Positions 41,647 to 50,915 of a stretch of DNA of 64,000 bases are shown piece after piece (within the stretch, counting starts at the first letter, position 1; every line of letters begins with the position of its first letter). The translations under genes and the position numbers were made by a program. This DNA is from Lentisphaerae bacterium GWF2_57_35 (GTDB taxonomy: Bacteria > Verrucomicrobiota > Kiritimatiellia > CAIQIC01 > GWF2-57-35): contig MHBK01000056.1 in assembly GCA_001804865.1 (NCBI GenBank), forward strand, positions 1 to 64,000. The letters are read 5' to 3'. The notes below the pieces were generated by a model. The model ran no database searches, was not told where the DNA came from, and saw only the letters and a program-made list of their open reading frames with translations.

Positions 41647-42896
41647 GCGACGTCATGGACCGGATCGAAAAAATGCTGCGGGAGGCCGTCGGGTTCGATC
41701 AGGAGGCTCTGTCCTCCCGGCTCATCCGACAATGCATTGACGGGCGGATGTTTCTTTTGGGGCTTCGCGAGGAGCAGGATTATCTGGCCGCCCTTGGGCG
41801 CGAGCCGGAGGAGCTGGCCGATTTGATCAATTCCGTTGTCGTGCCCGAAACCTGGTTTTTCCGCGATCATGCGCCTTTCGAGTTTTTACGTCTTTATATC
41901 CGGGAAGAATGGCTGCCGCGGCATGCGGTCAAAACGTTGCGCATTCTATCGATTCCCTGCTCCACGGGGGAGGAGCCTTATTCCATTGCCATTTCCCTAA
42001 AAGAATTGGGCCTGGAGCGGCGGCAGTTTAAAATCGATGCGGTGGATATCAGCGAGCGGGCCTTGGAGAGGGCGCGGTTGGGACTGTATAATCGGAACTC
42101 GTTCCGCGGCGCGCGACAGGACGGCTTGATGCGCTTTTTCGAGGAAGTCCCCGGAGGCTTTCAGTTGGAGGATGGCATTAGGCGGTCGGTACATTTCATC
42201 CGGGCCAATGCCATGAAGTTTGCTGCCGAGGTTTCGGACGGCGCTTACGACATCGTGTTTTGCCGCAATTTATTGATTTATCTGAACGAAGAGTCGCGCC
42301 GGACGCTCCTTTCGCAGTTGGATCGGGCGCTCGTGCCCAACGGGCTCTTTTTTCTGGGGCATGCCGAAGCGCCCTGTATGTTTCTGCCCGTTTATGAAGC
42401 GGTTGCTTTTCCGGGTTCCTTTGCCGTGCGGAAGAGGACTCCGTCCGTCCGCTCTCCCGAGTTGGTTGCTGCGCCTCTCCGGAAATGGACGGCTCCGGCC
42501 ATGCCCGCCCCGATCGTGGTCAAGCCGTCTCCCGCTGCGGCGCTCGCGGCGCCCGAGTCGTTCGGGAGTTTGTTGTCGGACGCCCGGCAGTGCGCGGATC
42601 GCGGCGACTACCCGAAAGCCCGTATGCTGTGCTCGCAAGTTTTGAGGCATAATCCGGCCTGCACGGAGGCTTTTTATATTTCCGGCGTGGCCGCTTTGGC
42701 CGATGGGAATGAGGAGGAGGCGATGAACTTTTTCCATAAAACCCTGTATTTGGAGCCGGATCATGAAGAGGCGTTGGTGCATCTGAGCCTTCTGATGGAG
42801 AAAGCCGGAAATGCCGGGCAGGCGGCTCGCTATCGCCGGATGATGGAACGGGGCGCCCGGAGCGAACCGGCGGATATGCGGGGACATGGATCATGA
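41643..42896 (+). CDS. CheR methyltransferase with C-terminal TPR (WspC-like)
   Basis: 417 residues starting at GTG 41643. The SAM-dependent CheR core is visible: LRILSIPCSTGEEPYSIAIS, KIDAVDISERALERAR, YDIVFCRNLLIYLNEE. It methylates glutamates on the receptor. The C-terminal part from about residue 310 has TPR helices (FGSLLSDARQCADRGDYPKA, EAFYISGVAALADGNEEEAM). The CheR-TPR fusion is typical of WspC. Overlaps both neighbours by 4 bp. Confidence 0.9.
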   Translation: MSDVMDRIEKMLREAVGFDQEALSSRLIRQCIDGRMFLLGLREEQDYLAALGREPEELADLINSVVVPETWFFRDHAPFEFLRLYIREEWLPRHAVKTLRILSIPCSTGEEPYSIAISLKELGLERRQFKIDAVDISERALERARLGLYNRNSFRGARQDGLMRFFEEVPGGFQLEDGIRRSVHFIRANAMKFAAEVSDGAYDIVFCRNLLIYLNEESRRTLLSQLDRALVPNGLFFLGHAEAPCMFLPVYEAVAFPGSFAVRKRTPSVRSPELVAAPLRKWTAPAMPAPIVVKPSPAAALAAPESFGSLLSDARQCADRGDYPKARMLCSQVLRHNPACTEAFYISGVAALADGNEEEAMNFFHKTLYLEPDHEEALVHLSLLMEKAGNAGQAARYRRMMERGARSEPADMRGHGS

Positions 42897-43552
42897 CAAA
42901 TAATCAGGAAACCTGCTGGTCGATAACGGGCATCGGCGGCAATGCGAGCTGCCCCCAGTTGAAGGAGGCGATCCATTGCCGGAATTGCGCGTCGTATGCC
43001 GAGAGCGGACGCGGTCTGCTCGACCGCGAACCGCCCGCCGGCTATTTGCGGGAATGGACCGAACTACTGGCCCGAGCCAAGGAAAAGGCGCCCGCGGACA
43101 TGATTTCACTGATTGTCTTTCGCGTGGGTTCCGAATGGTTCGGATTGAACACCGCGCTGTTCCAGCGCATTGCTCCGCTCAAGGAGATTCACCGGATTCC
43201 TCATCGCTCCGGCCGCATTCTGTTGGGGCTGGCCAATGTCGACGGCGAGCTGCTGCTTTGCGCATCGCTAACCGGCCTGCTGGGCTTGGAGCCGGCGCCT
43301 GTAGTGAAAGACGCGGCCAATTCGACCGGCCGGCTGATGGTGGTGGGGCAGGGCGAACGATGGGCCTTCCCGGTGGACGAGGTGGATGCGATTTGCCATG
43401 TGAGCTTGTCGGTCATGACTCCGCCCCCGGCCACGTTGACCAAATCGGTGCAGTCCTTTACGAAACAATTGTTCGAGCATAATAAGAATGCCGTGGCTTT
43501 GCTGGACGAAAAACGCATGATGGAAGCCTTGAAAAAGAGCGTGAAAGCATGA
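42893..43552 (+). CDS. CheW-like coupling protein with N-terminal extension (WspD-like)
   Basis: 219 residues. About 75 N-terminal residues contain a Cys cluster (NASCPQL, HCRNCASYAE), then a CheW domain (ISLIVFRVGSEWFGLNTALF, RSGRILLGLANVDGELLLCA, WAFPVDEVDAICHVSLS). A second CheW in the same operon is a mark of Wsp-type clusters. The Cys motifs could bind metal; that is inferred. Confidence 0.85.
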   Translation: MTNNQETCWSITGIGGNASCPQLKEAIHCRNCASYAESGRGLLDREPPAGYLREWTELLARAKEKAPADMISLIVFRVGSEWFGLNTALFQRIAPLKEIHRIPHRSGRILLGLANVDGELLLCASLTGLLGLEPAPVVKDAANSTGRLMVVGQGERWAFPVDEVDAICHVSLSVMTPPPATLTKSVQSFTKQLFEHNKNAVALLDEKRMMEALKKSVKA

Positions 43553-45816
43553 GCGGCGAAAACGACAGCCTGGCGGATGCCGGTATGCTGGATCTCTTCC
43601 GCATGGAAGTGGAGACGCATGTGTCCGCGCTGGAAGCAGGATTGCTCAGTCTTGAAAACGGCGTCGTCACGCGCGAATCGATCGAGCCGCTGATGCGGGC
43701 CGCCCATTCGATCAAGGGCGCGGCGCGCATCATGGGCCTGAATAATGCCGTCAGCCTGGCTCATGTCATGGAAGACATTTTCGTGGCCGCCCAGGAAGGG
43801 CGGCGCGGGCTGGATACCTTCATCGTCGATCTCCTGTTGAAGGGCGTGGATTTTTTTAAGCGGTTGTCGAAAGTTGCGCCGGAAGCGATCGTTTCCTGGC
43901 TGGAGCAACAGGACGTCGAAATCGAGGGGCTGCGGAAGAATTTGGCGGACGCCATGACCGGCGAAGCGGCTCCTCCGAGTCCTATGCCCCCCCCGCCGAC
44001 TCCAGCGGTCGTCCCGACACCCAAAGAAGCGCCGCCGCCGGCAGCGGCTCCCCGCGAGGAGGACCCCTCTGCCGTCGATAGCGCCGTGCTGGTGACCGCC
44101 GAAACCTTGAATCGTTTGATGGGGTTGGCGGGCGAATGCATGGTGGAATCTCATCGCCTTCAGCAATTCACCAAGCGTTTTTTGCAGTTGAAGGATCAGC
44201 AATTCGGCGTGCGGGCATCCCTGGCCCATTTAAGCGAACGAATGGGCGACGAGGGCCATCGGGGCGGTGTGCAATCCCTGCTGTTCGAACTGGCTGAAAA
44301 GTCGGGAAAATCGATGGCGTTCCTGGGCGAGACGCTCACGATGTACGAGGAGTATTCCCTGCGAGCGGAGGAGCTGACGACCCGTTTGTACAACGAAGCC
44401 ATTGCCGCCAAGATGCGGCCGTTTCGCGACGGGATCAAGGGCTTTCCGCGTTTGGTGCGCGATCTGGCCCGGCAGTTAGGCAAGAAAATACGGCTGAAAA
44501 CGACAGGCGAATCGACGCGGGTGGATCGCGAGATCCTGGTCCGGCTCGAAGCGCCGCTGACGCATCTGTTGCGCAACGCTTGCGATCACGGCATCGAATC
44601 GCCCGCGGATCGGTTTGCCGCCGGCAAGGCGGACGAGGGCACGATCGTTTTGGAAGCAGCTCATAAGGCCGGTATGTTGTTTATCTCGGTGTCGGACGAC
44701 GGACGGGGCATCGACCCGGAATCCGTCCGGCGCAAGGTGATCGACCGAAAATTGGCGGCGCCCGACATGGCCGAACGGATGACCGAGGCGGAGTTGATGG
44801 AATTTTTGTTCCTGCCGGGATTTTCTACCGCCAAGGCGGTAACCGAAATTTCCGGCCGCGGCGTGGGCATGGATGTCGTTCAGAGCATGATCCAGGAAGT
44901 GGGCGGTTCGGTGCGCGTCAATTCGAAGCCCGGCAAGGGCTCCGCCATCCAGTTGCAGTTGCCGCTGACGCTGTCCGTGATGCGCGCGTTGATCGTGGAT
45001 ATCGCGGGGCAGCCGTACGCATTCCATTTGTCGCGGGTCGACCGCATTCTCAAGACGCCCCGGGACTCCATCCAGTTGGTGGAGGATCGACAGTATATCC
45101 GCTATGACGGCGAGAACATCGGTTTGGCGCCCGGTTATTTGCCGCTGGGGCTGGAGGCGTCGCGGCGGGACGACGAGCTGTTGTCGGTGGTGGTGATCAG
45201 CGACCGCCTTAACCGGTATGGCTTGGTGGTGGATCAATTGCGAGGGGAACGGGAATTGGTCGTGCGTCCGCTCGATCCCCGGCTCGGAAAGATTGCGGAT
45301 ATCAGCTCGGCCGCGGTGCTGGAGGATGGAACGCCGGTCTTGATTGTCGATGTCGAGGATGTGGTGCGTTCGATCGATCACTTGCTGTCCTCCGGCGCAT
45401 CGAGCCGCGTGGCCCGGGTGGAGTCGGCTCATAAGGGCGCGCCCGCACGGCGCATTTTGGTTGTGGACGATTCGATCACGGTGCGCGAAGTCGAACGCCG
45501 CCTGTTGGAAAATCACGGCTACAAGGTCGATGTGGCGGTGGACGGCATGGATGGCTGGAATCGCATCCGCGAAGGGCAATACGACCTGATCATTTCGGAC
45601 ATCGACATGCCGCGCATGAACGGCATCGAAATGGTCGCCCGCATCAAGAATGATCCCTCGCACAAGGAATTGCCGGTGATGATCGTCTCCTACAAGGACC
45701 GGGAAGAAGACCGCCTGCGCGGGCTGGAAGCCGGCGCGAATTACTATTTGACCAAAAGCAGTTTCCATGACGAGAGCCTCCTGGAAGCCGTACGAAATTT
45801 GCTGGGGGAGGTTTGA
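43549..45816 (+). CDS. Hybrid CheA kinase with C-terminal receiver (WspE-like)
   Basis: 755 residues. Domains in order: Hpt with phospho-His53 (AAHSIKGAARIMGL), a Pro-rich linker, dimerisation and HATPase (LTHLLRNACDHGIESP, SVSDDGRGIDPESV, GRGVGMDVV), CheW-like domain (QPYAFHLSRVDRIL), and a receiver at about 635-755 (RILVVDDSITVREVER, LIISDIDMPRMNGIEM). Like WspE it carries its own receiver. Phosphoryl transfer to CheB and to the REC-PP2C output protein is inferred. Confidence 0.92.
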   Translation: MSGENDSLADAGMLDLFRMEVETHVSALEAGLLSLENGVVTRESIEPLMRAAHSIKGAARIMGLNNAVSLAHVMEDIFVAAQEGRRGLDTFIVDLLLKGVDFFKRLSKVAPEAIVSWLEQQDVEIEGLRKNLADAMTGEAAPPSPMPPPPTPAVVPTPKEAPPPAAAPREEDPSAVDSAVLVTAETLNRLMGLAGECMVESHRLQQFTKRFLQLKDQQFGVRASLAHLSERMGDEGHRGGVQSLLFELAEKSGKSMAFLGETLTMYEEYSLRAEELTTRLYNEAIAAKMRPFRDGIKGFPRLVRDLARQLGKKIRLKTTGESTRVDREILVRLEAPLTHLLRNACDHGIESPADRFAAGKADEGTIVLEAAHKAGMLFISVSDDGRGIDPESVRRKVIDRKLAAPDMAERMTEAELMEFLFLPGFSTAKAVTEISGRGVGMDVVQSMIQEVGGSVRVNSKPGKGSAIQLQLPLTLSVMRALIVDIAGQPYAFHLSRVDRILKTPRDSIQLVEDRQYIRYDGENIGLAPGYLPLGLEASRRDDELLSVVVISDRLNRYGLVVDQLRGERELVVRPLDPRLGKIADISSAAVLEDGTPVLIVDVEDVVRSIDHLLSSGASSRVARVESAHKGAPARRILVVDDSITVREVERRLLENHGYKVDVAVDGMDGWNRIREGQYDLIISDIDMPRMNGIEMVARIKNDPSHKELPVMIVSYKDREEDRLRGLEAGANYYLTKSSFHDESLLEAVRNLLGEV

Positions 45817-45817
45817 G

Positions 45818-46846
45818 TTGCGGATAGGCATTGTTAACGATATGCGGCTGGCCGTGGAGGCCTTGAAAAGAGTGGTGCTCAGCGTGCCCGGCTATGAAGT
45901 GGCCTGGATCGCGCTGGACGGCGCCGAGGCGGTTCGGAAATGCGCGGCGGACGTTCCGGATGTTCTGCTGATGGATTTGATCATGCCGGTCATGGATGGG
46001 GTGGAGGCGACGCGGCAAATCATGCGGGCCAATCCCTGCGCCATTCTGGTCGTCACGGCTACCGTGGCGGGAAATGCCGCCAAGGTGTTCGAAGCGATGG
46101 GGCATGGCGCGCTGGATGCGGTTTGTACCCCGGTGCTCGGACCCCAAGGCCGTATCGACGGCGCCGAACCCCTGCTGACGAAAATCGGTACGCTGGGCCG
46201 TTTGATTGCGCGAAGCACGGTGGTCGAACCTGCGACAGAGATGCCGTCGCCCCAACCGGCTGCCGGATCGCAACCCCGGCTGGTGGTCATCGGCGCTTCG
46301 ACCGGCGGGCCGAAGGCCGTGGCCGATACGCTGCAAGGGCTTTCTCCCGATCTGGGGCTGGCCTATTTGCTGGTTCAGCACGTGGACGAACAGTTTGCCC
46401 CGGGGTTGGCCGAATGGCTGGGCACGCAGTGCTCCCTGCCCATTGCGTTGGCCAAGTCGGGCGACCGTCCCCGCGCCGGCGCCGTTTTGATGGCCGCCAG
46501 CAACGATCATTTGGTGATCGGACCCGACTTGGCGCTGCTCTACACGGCGGAGCCCCGCGCCTGTTCCTACCGCCCTTCCGTGGATGCTTTATTTCACAGC
46601 CTGGTTAGATATTGGCCTGCCCGCGGCATGGCGATCTTGCTGACCGGCATGGGCAAAGACGGCGCCAAGGGACTTTTGGCCTTGCGCAAGGCCGGCTGGC
46701 ATACCGTGGCCCAGAACGAACAAACCAGTGTGCTGTACGGCATGCCCCGTGCCGCCGTGGAACTGAACGCCGCCTGCGAGGTGCTCTCGCCGTCGGATAT
46801 CCGAGATGCGATACGCCGATTCGCTGGAAAAGGAGTTGCCGAATGA
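45818..46846 (+). CDS. CheB methylesterase (WspF-like)
   Basis: 342 residues from TTG 45818, chosen because GGGGGAGG lies at ideal distance and the receiver begins there (RIGIVNDMRLAVEALKRVV). Phospho-Asp is in VLLMDLIMPVMDGVEA. The methylesterase domain has the nucleophile Ser in VIGASTGGPKAVADTL and the motifs QHVDEQFAPGLAEWL and GMGKDGAKGLLAL. It removes methyl groups from the receptor. The stop overlaps the next ATG. Confidence 0.92.
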   Translation: MRIGIVNDMRLAVEALKRVVLSVPGYEVAWIALDGAEAVRKCAADVPDVLLMDLIMPVMDGVEATRQIMRANPCAILVVTATVAGNAAKVFEAMGHGALDAVCTPVLGPQGRIDGAEPLLTKIGTLGRLIARSTVVEPATEMPSPQPAAGSQPRLVVIGASTGGPKAVADTLQGLSPDLGLAYLLVQHVDEQFAPGLAEWLGTQCSLPIALAKSGDRPRAGAVLMAASNDHLVIGPDLALLYTAEPRACSYRPSVDALFHSLVRYWPARGMAILLTGMGKDGAKGLLALRKAGWHTVAQNEQTSVLYGMPRAAVELNAACEVLSPSDIRDAIRRFAGKGVAE

Positions 46847-48036
46847 CCGAAGAACACAAACAGGAAGAGGCTCCCGCCTCGTTGACCGAACACACGATCA
46901 GCGTGCTGCTGATCGACGACCAAGCGATGGTGGGTGAAGCGGTGCGCCGCATGCTGCAGCCCGAAAAAGACATCCGGTTCCTTTACTGCAAAGATCCCGC
47001 CGCCGCCGTCAAGACCGCGGAGGAATTCGGTCCCACGGTCATTTTGCAGGATCTGGTCATGCCCGACATCGACGGGTTGACGTTGGTAAAGTATTTCCGG
47101 GCGAACGCCAAAACGCGCGACGTGCCCTTGATTGTGCTCTCCACCAAGGAGGAGCCCCGCGTCAAAGCCGATGCCTTCGCCTTGGGCGCCAACGATTATC
47201 TTGTCAAGCTGCCCGACCGGATCGAACTGATCGCCCGCATCCGCTACCACTCCCGCGGCTACATCAACCTGCTTCAGCGCAACGAAGTCATGCAGCGGCT
47301 CGTGGACGAACTCTCCGAGGCCGCCCAATACGTGAAGAACATCCTGCCGGCGCCGGTGAGCGAAGGACCCATCGCCACCGACTGGCGATTCATTTCGTCC
47401 ACCTCGCTCGGGGGCGACGCGTTCGGCTATCACTGGCTCGACGCCGACCATTTTGCCCTGTACCTGCTCGATGTGTGCGGGCATGGGGTGGGGGCGGCCT
47501 TGCTCTCCGTGACCGTAATGAACGTGCTGCGGTCCCAGACGCTGCCCCATACCGATTTCCAGCAGCCGGAGCAGGTACTCTCCGCGTTGAACGAGAATTT
47601 CCAGATGGAAAACCAAAACGGAATGTACTTCACCATCTGGTACGGCGTTTACAACAAGAGCACGCGGCGCATGGCGTATGCCAGCGGCGGCCATCCCGCT
47701 GCGTTGTACATGGTCGGCGGCGGCCCGACGCCTTCGACGGTCCAACGTTTGGAAACCCGCAACATGGTCATCGGCGGCATGCCGGGAATCCCCTTCCGCA
47801 AGGCCGAGTGCGAACTCTCGTTGCCGGGGCGGCTCTACATTTTCAGCGACGGCTGCTATGAAGTCACCAAGCCCGACGGCAAAGTGTGGACCTTCGACGA
47901 ATTCGCCGCGTTCATGACCGAAGCTCCCGCCGCGAACGAATCCCGCATGGATCGGCTCCTCCATCAGGCGCGAGCCTACGAAGGGACGGAAAACCTGCCC
48001 GACGATTTTTCCATTTTGGAAGTGGTTTTCAAATAG
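46843..48036 (+). CDS. Response regulator with PP2C (RsbU-like) phosphatase output
   Basis: 397 residues. Receiver at about 18-140 (ISVLLIDDQAMVGEAVRRML; phospho-Asp region VILQDLVMPDIDG). A short coiled linker follows. The PP2C-type phosphatase occupies about 170-395: STSLGGDAFGYHWLDADHFA, LLDVCGHGVGAALLSV and FSDGCYEVTKPDGKVW, with the metal-binding Asp of GGD and DVxGHG. In classic Wsp operons this position is held by WspR (a diguanylate cyclase). Such phosphatases activate STAS antagonists; an RsbV-like STAS gene lies at 49587. Confidence 0.9.
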   Translation: MTEEHKQEEAPASLTEHTISVLLIDDQAMVGEAVRRMLQPEKDIRFLYCKDPAAAVKTAEEFGPTVILQDLVMPDIDGLTLVKYFRANAKTRDVPLIVLSTKEEPRVKADAFALGANDYLVKLPDRIELIARIRYHSRGYINLLQRNEVMQRLVDELSEAAQYVKNILPAPVSEGPIATDWRFISSTSLGGDAFGYHWLDADHFALYLLDVCGHGVGAALLSVTVMNVLRSQTLPHTDFQQPEQVLSALNENFQMENQNGMYFTIWYGVYNKSTRRMAYASGGHPAALYMVGGGPTPSTVQRLETRNMVIGGMPGIPFRKAECELSLPGRLYIFSDGCYEVTKPDGKVWTFDEFAAFMTEAPAANESRMDRLLHQARAYEGTENLPDDFSILEVVFK

Positions 48037-48108
48037 GGTTCACTGCATCAACCCCCATCCCACGCAATGAACGGACGAGATCCGCCCCGGAAATGTCCCT
48101 TGGAAGCC

Positions 48109-48321
48109 TCATGCGGTCATCACTTCATCCCGGACAAAGTGCAACCGAATGATCTTGGGCATTTCGTCCGGCTGTTCAAAGTGACAAGACATGGCATCAC
48201 GGATATTCGTCTTCAGTTCTTCCAGCGTGTCGCCTTCCGTGTGAATGCCATAACCGAGAGCGGAAGCCACATATCCGCCGTCTACCTCGTCGCTTGTGAT
48301 CTCAAAAATAATTTCTTTCAT
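48109..48321 (-). CDS. HicB/DUF1902-like small protein without visible partner
   Basis: 70 residues from ATG 48321: MKEIIFEITSDEVDGGYVAS, then ALGYGIHTEGDTLEELKTNI and a C-terminal FEQPDEMPKIIRLHFVRDEV. This matches the HicB-like fold and the DUF1902 antitoxin-like group. Usually a HicA or other toxin gene is adjacent; none is seen here in about 70 bp downstream. Confidence 0.65.
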   Translation of the reverse strand: MKEIIFEITSDEVDGGYVASALGYGIHTEGDTLEELKTNIRDAMSCHFEQPDEMPKIIRLHFVRDEVMTA

Positions 48322-48599
48322 AGGTTCACCTGACAAAACTATACACCGGAATGGATTGGCTTTTCCAGTTCTGTTTTCAAGGGCCATTAGGGTCAAACCT
48401 AGAAACTAGCACTTCAGGATGTTTTTGCGTTTTTTTCGCGTGGTTAGCGGGTTTTTCTCTTCTGATGTGCCGAAAAACGCCATTTTAAACTATTGTGCGT
48501 TTTTTGCGCCTTTTCGCGGCCATTTTGTAGCGTTCTAAAGCTATTAGGGTCAACAAAAAGAGGGCAAAACATTGGCCTTTTGTTGTAGGCCCACTCTGC
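48322..48599. other. Non-coding stretch right of the HicB-like gene
   Basis: AT-rich, with TTTTTTCGCG-type motifs. No convincing gene or RNA is seen. Confidence 0.35.
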
Positions 48600-48833
48600 A
48601 AGTCGGCGTTCTTTGGATATGTTCGGATGGAAATGGACGGCCGACCGGTTCTTGTGGCCGAACCTGAGAAAGCGCTGCTCGACTTCTGGTATCTGTCCAG
48701 AGGGCGCTGGTCGATGCAGCGGATGGGCGAGATGCGATTTCAAAACTTCGAGGCCGTGAAAGTAACGCGCTTGAGGCAACAGGCCCCTGCCCCGCCTGCG
48801 GGAAGCGGTTCGTCTTTGGACCGTCATCGCTGA
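48600..48833 (+). pseudogene. AbiEi-type antitoxin fragment
   Basis: A frame holds FFGYVRMEMDGRPVLVAEPE, then KALLDFWYLSRGRWSMQRMG and EMRFQNFEAVKV. This is the middle or C-terminal part of AbiEi-type regulators of type IV toxin-antitoxin systems (VAEPEKALLD pattern). The N-terminal winged-helix part is absent. Confidence 0.55.
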
Positions 48834-48860
48834 AGAGGCGGGAAAGGGGACGGTATCGCT

Positions 48861-48965
48861 ATGAAGGATCTGGCGCTTTCCCTGGCTCGCGAGCAAGCGG
48901 CGCCTGCGCGCCGACTCAACGTATTGCGCGAGTATCTTCAGACCTGGGGAAAAGAGGCGTTTGAT
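48861..48965 (+). pseudogene. AbiEii-type toxin N-terminal fragment
   Basis: From ATG 48861: MKDLALSLAREQAAPARRLN, then VLREYLQTWGKEAF and TGA at 48963-48965. The family starts with a similar helix (NxLREYLQ) before a nucleotidyltransferase domain. Here the frame stops after 34 residues, so no active toxin is encoded. It follows the AbiEi fragment, as in AbiE pairs. Confidence 0.5.
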
Positions 48966-48994
48966 CTCACGCTCACGAAAACCCTGGCGGCTGT

Positions 48995-49432
48995 CTAATC
49001 GGGTTCGGCGGCAGCGCCCTTGCGCCGGATATAGATTTCCAAAATGTTCCGCCCCTCGATGCGGGTGTAGCGGATGTCGTCGCACATGTTTTTCACCAGA
49101 TGAATGCCCAGGCCTCCGATTTCGCGTTCGGCGATCGGTTTCTCGGTGTCCGGTGCTGGCAGGGTTAACGGGTTAAATTCATGGCCGTCGTCTTCGATGC
49201 GTAGATGAATAAGGTCGGTCTCCAGGGCCACCGCCACGTTGATGTCATGCTCGTCCGCATCGTCAAAGCCATATTTGATGACGTTGGACACCATTTCTTC
49301 CAGCGCCAGACTCAATTTGTAGGCCTGATCGGGAGCGACATGGTGCTCTTCGGTAAATTGATTGACCGAGGCGGCCAATAGCTCCATCTGGGGAAATTCG
49401 TTGCGTATGGTAAGGTTGAGCGTTTTCATCAT
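48995..49432 (-). CDS. RsbW-like anti-sigma regulatory kinase
   Basis: 145 residues. GHKL ATPase fold of the HATPase_c_2 type: LALEEMVSNVIKYGF (N-box), RIEDDGHEFNPLTLP, then GGLGIHLVKNMCDDIRY. These proteins phosphorylate STAS antagonists and hold sigma or other partners. Divergent from the STAS gene, with a shared 150-bp upstream region. Second ATG at 49429 equally possible. Confidence 0.85.
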   Translation of the reverse strand: MMKTLNLTIRNEFPQMELLAASVNQFTEEHHVAPDQAYKLSLALEEMVSNVIKYGFDDADEHDINVAVALETDLIHLRIEDDGHEFNPLTLPAPDTEKPIAEREIGGLGIHLVKNMCDDIRYTRIEGRNILEIYIRRKGAAAEPD

Positions 49433-49586
49433 ATGGCCGCTTCTGTTGCAAGGTGCGGGTGCCGGTACATAAGAGCATCAAACTAGCACACTTTCATGCG
49501 CTTGGACAGTCGGCAAATGAAAAAACTATCTGTGGGCAGGCGATACTTGCACGTCCACCGCGATTTCAGTATGGTACCGTCCGATT

Positions 49587-49940
49587 ATGAATTCTTTATT
49601 CGATGTTTCCCATGTAGTGGAGGAGTCGACCATCCAGTTGCGGCTGAGCGGTCGGCTGGACGGCATTACCGCCCCCGTGTTCGAGAAGAAACTCGACGAG
49701 CTGCTGACGGCCGGGCATCGGCAATTGACCATGGACTGCGAGCAAATGGTTTATGTCAGCAGTGCCGGCCTGCGCGTTTTCTTGTCGTTTGCCAAAAAGA
49801 TCAAGAAGACCGGCGGACGAATGGCTCTCTACAACGTGCCTCCGGTCATTCATTCGGTCTTCGAGGCCACCGGGTTTGTGGACTTCCTGAATTTGTGCGC
49901 AACGCGCGAGGAAGCGCTGGCGGCCGTGAAGATTGGATGA
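49587..49940 (+). CDS. STAS-domain anti-sigma factor antagonist (RsbV-like)
   Basis: 117 residues, single STAS domain: SGRLDGITAPVFEKKLDELL, TMDCEQMVYVSSAGLRVFLS (Ser phosphorylation site in VSSAGLR), then MALYNVPPVIHSVFEATGF. Expected to be phosphorylated by the RsbW-like kinase and reset by a PP2C phosphatase such as that at 46843. The transporter gene starts 4 bp after it. Confidence 0.88.
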   Translation: MNSLFDVSHVVEESTIQLRLSGRLDGITAPVFEKKLDELLTAGHRQLTMDCEQMVYVSSAGLRVFLSFAKKIKKTGGRMALYNVPPVIHSVFEATGFVDFLNLCATREEALAAVKIG

Positions 49941-49944
49941 CGCG

Positions 49945-50856
49945 ATGAGTTTTCCCATGCATTCCGGTTCGGGGGTGTCCAGGGAATCCGCGGCGCGTAC
50001 GGCCGTTATGGCCGGCTTGATCGATACGTTCATCACGCTGGCGGCTTTGATTGCCGCCCGTTCGTCGGTGATTCTGGCCGATTTCTTCAAGACGGGGTTG
50101 GAGTTTGTTGCCGTGCTTCTGGCTTGGCTGGCCATTCGCCGGATTCAACGCGGCGCCGATTCTCGTTTCCAGTATGGCGTGGGCAAGCTGGAGAATTTAT
50201 CGAGCTTGTTTGTGGGCGTGATCATGATCGCCAGCATCCTGATCATCATGATCAATGCCATTCGGAATATCCGCGACCCGCACGCGGTTTCCGGCCTGGG
50301 CGTTTGGATCAGCGCCATTTCGCAAATAGTGTACATGCTGATCAACGGCTTCCTTTGCTGGCGGGCGCGGCGCTCTGCCGCGGCGGAGCCCTCGCCGATC
50401 ATGTCGTCGCAAATCCGGCTGTTCATGAGCAAGGCCTTTGCGAACCTGTTCATCCTGCTGTCGCTGGCGCTTAGCCTTGCTTTGCAGGATCATTTCACAT
50501 GGGCTCATTACATCGACTCGATTTCGTCCATGATTATTGCCTTGTTTATCCTGCTGGCGGCGACCGGAATCTTTTCCAGCTCGTTTTACGATCTGCTCGA
50601 TCGCACCTTGGACGAAGAGCTTCAGATTGTCATCCTGCGCGAATTGGCCCGGCACTTCGAGTCGTACGATGCCTTGCACGGCGTGCGCTCCCGCCGTTCG
50701 GGCAGTCATGTCTTTATCGAAATCTATCTTGAATTTGACATGGAAAAGAAGATGTCGGAGGTGCAGCCCGTGGTGGATGAGTTGCGTCAGAGTATCGAAA
50801 GGCAAATCCAGGGCAGCCGGGTGACGGTGGGGCTAACTACCGAATCAATCGCTTGA
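49945..50856 (+). CDS. Cation diffusion facilitator transporter
   Basis: 303 residues from ATG 49945. Six membrane segments; metal-site-like Asp and His residues in segments 2 and 5 (VILADFFKTGLEFVAVLL and WAHYIDSISSMIIALFIL), as in CDF exporters of Zn2+/Fe2+/Mn2+. A C-terminal cytoplasmic domain (RRSGSHVFIEIYLEFDME) completes the family layout. Metal not predicted. Confidence 0.85.
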   Translation: MSFPMHSGSGVSRESAARTAVMAGLIDTFITLAALIAARSSVILADFFKTGLEFVAVLLAWLAIRRIQRGADSRFQYGVGKLENLSSLFVGVIMIASILIIMINAIRNIRDPHAVSGLGVWISAISQIVYMLINGFLCWRARRSAAAEPSPIMSSQIRLFMSKAFANLFILLSLALSLALQDHFTWAHYIDSISSMIIALFILLAATGIFSSSFYDLLDRTLDEELQIVILRELARHFESYDALHGVRSRRSGSHVFIEIYLEFDMEKKMSEVQPVVDELRQSIERQIQGSRVTVGLTTESIA

Positions 50857-50915
50857 TGGACAATATTTGGCCGACATGCTAGCATGCGGTTCTTGAGATG
50901 GAGGAGGATTTCTTT

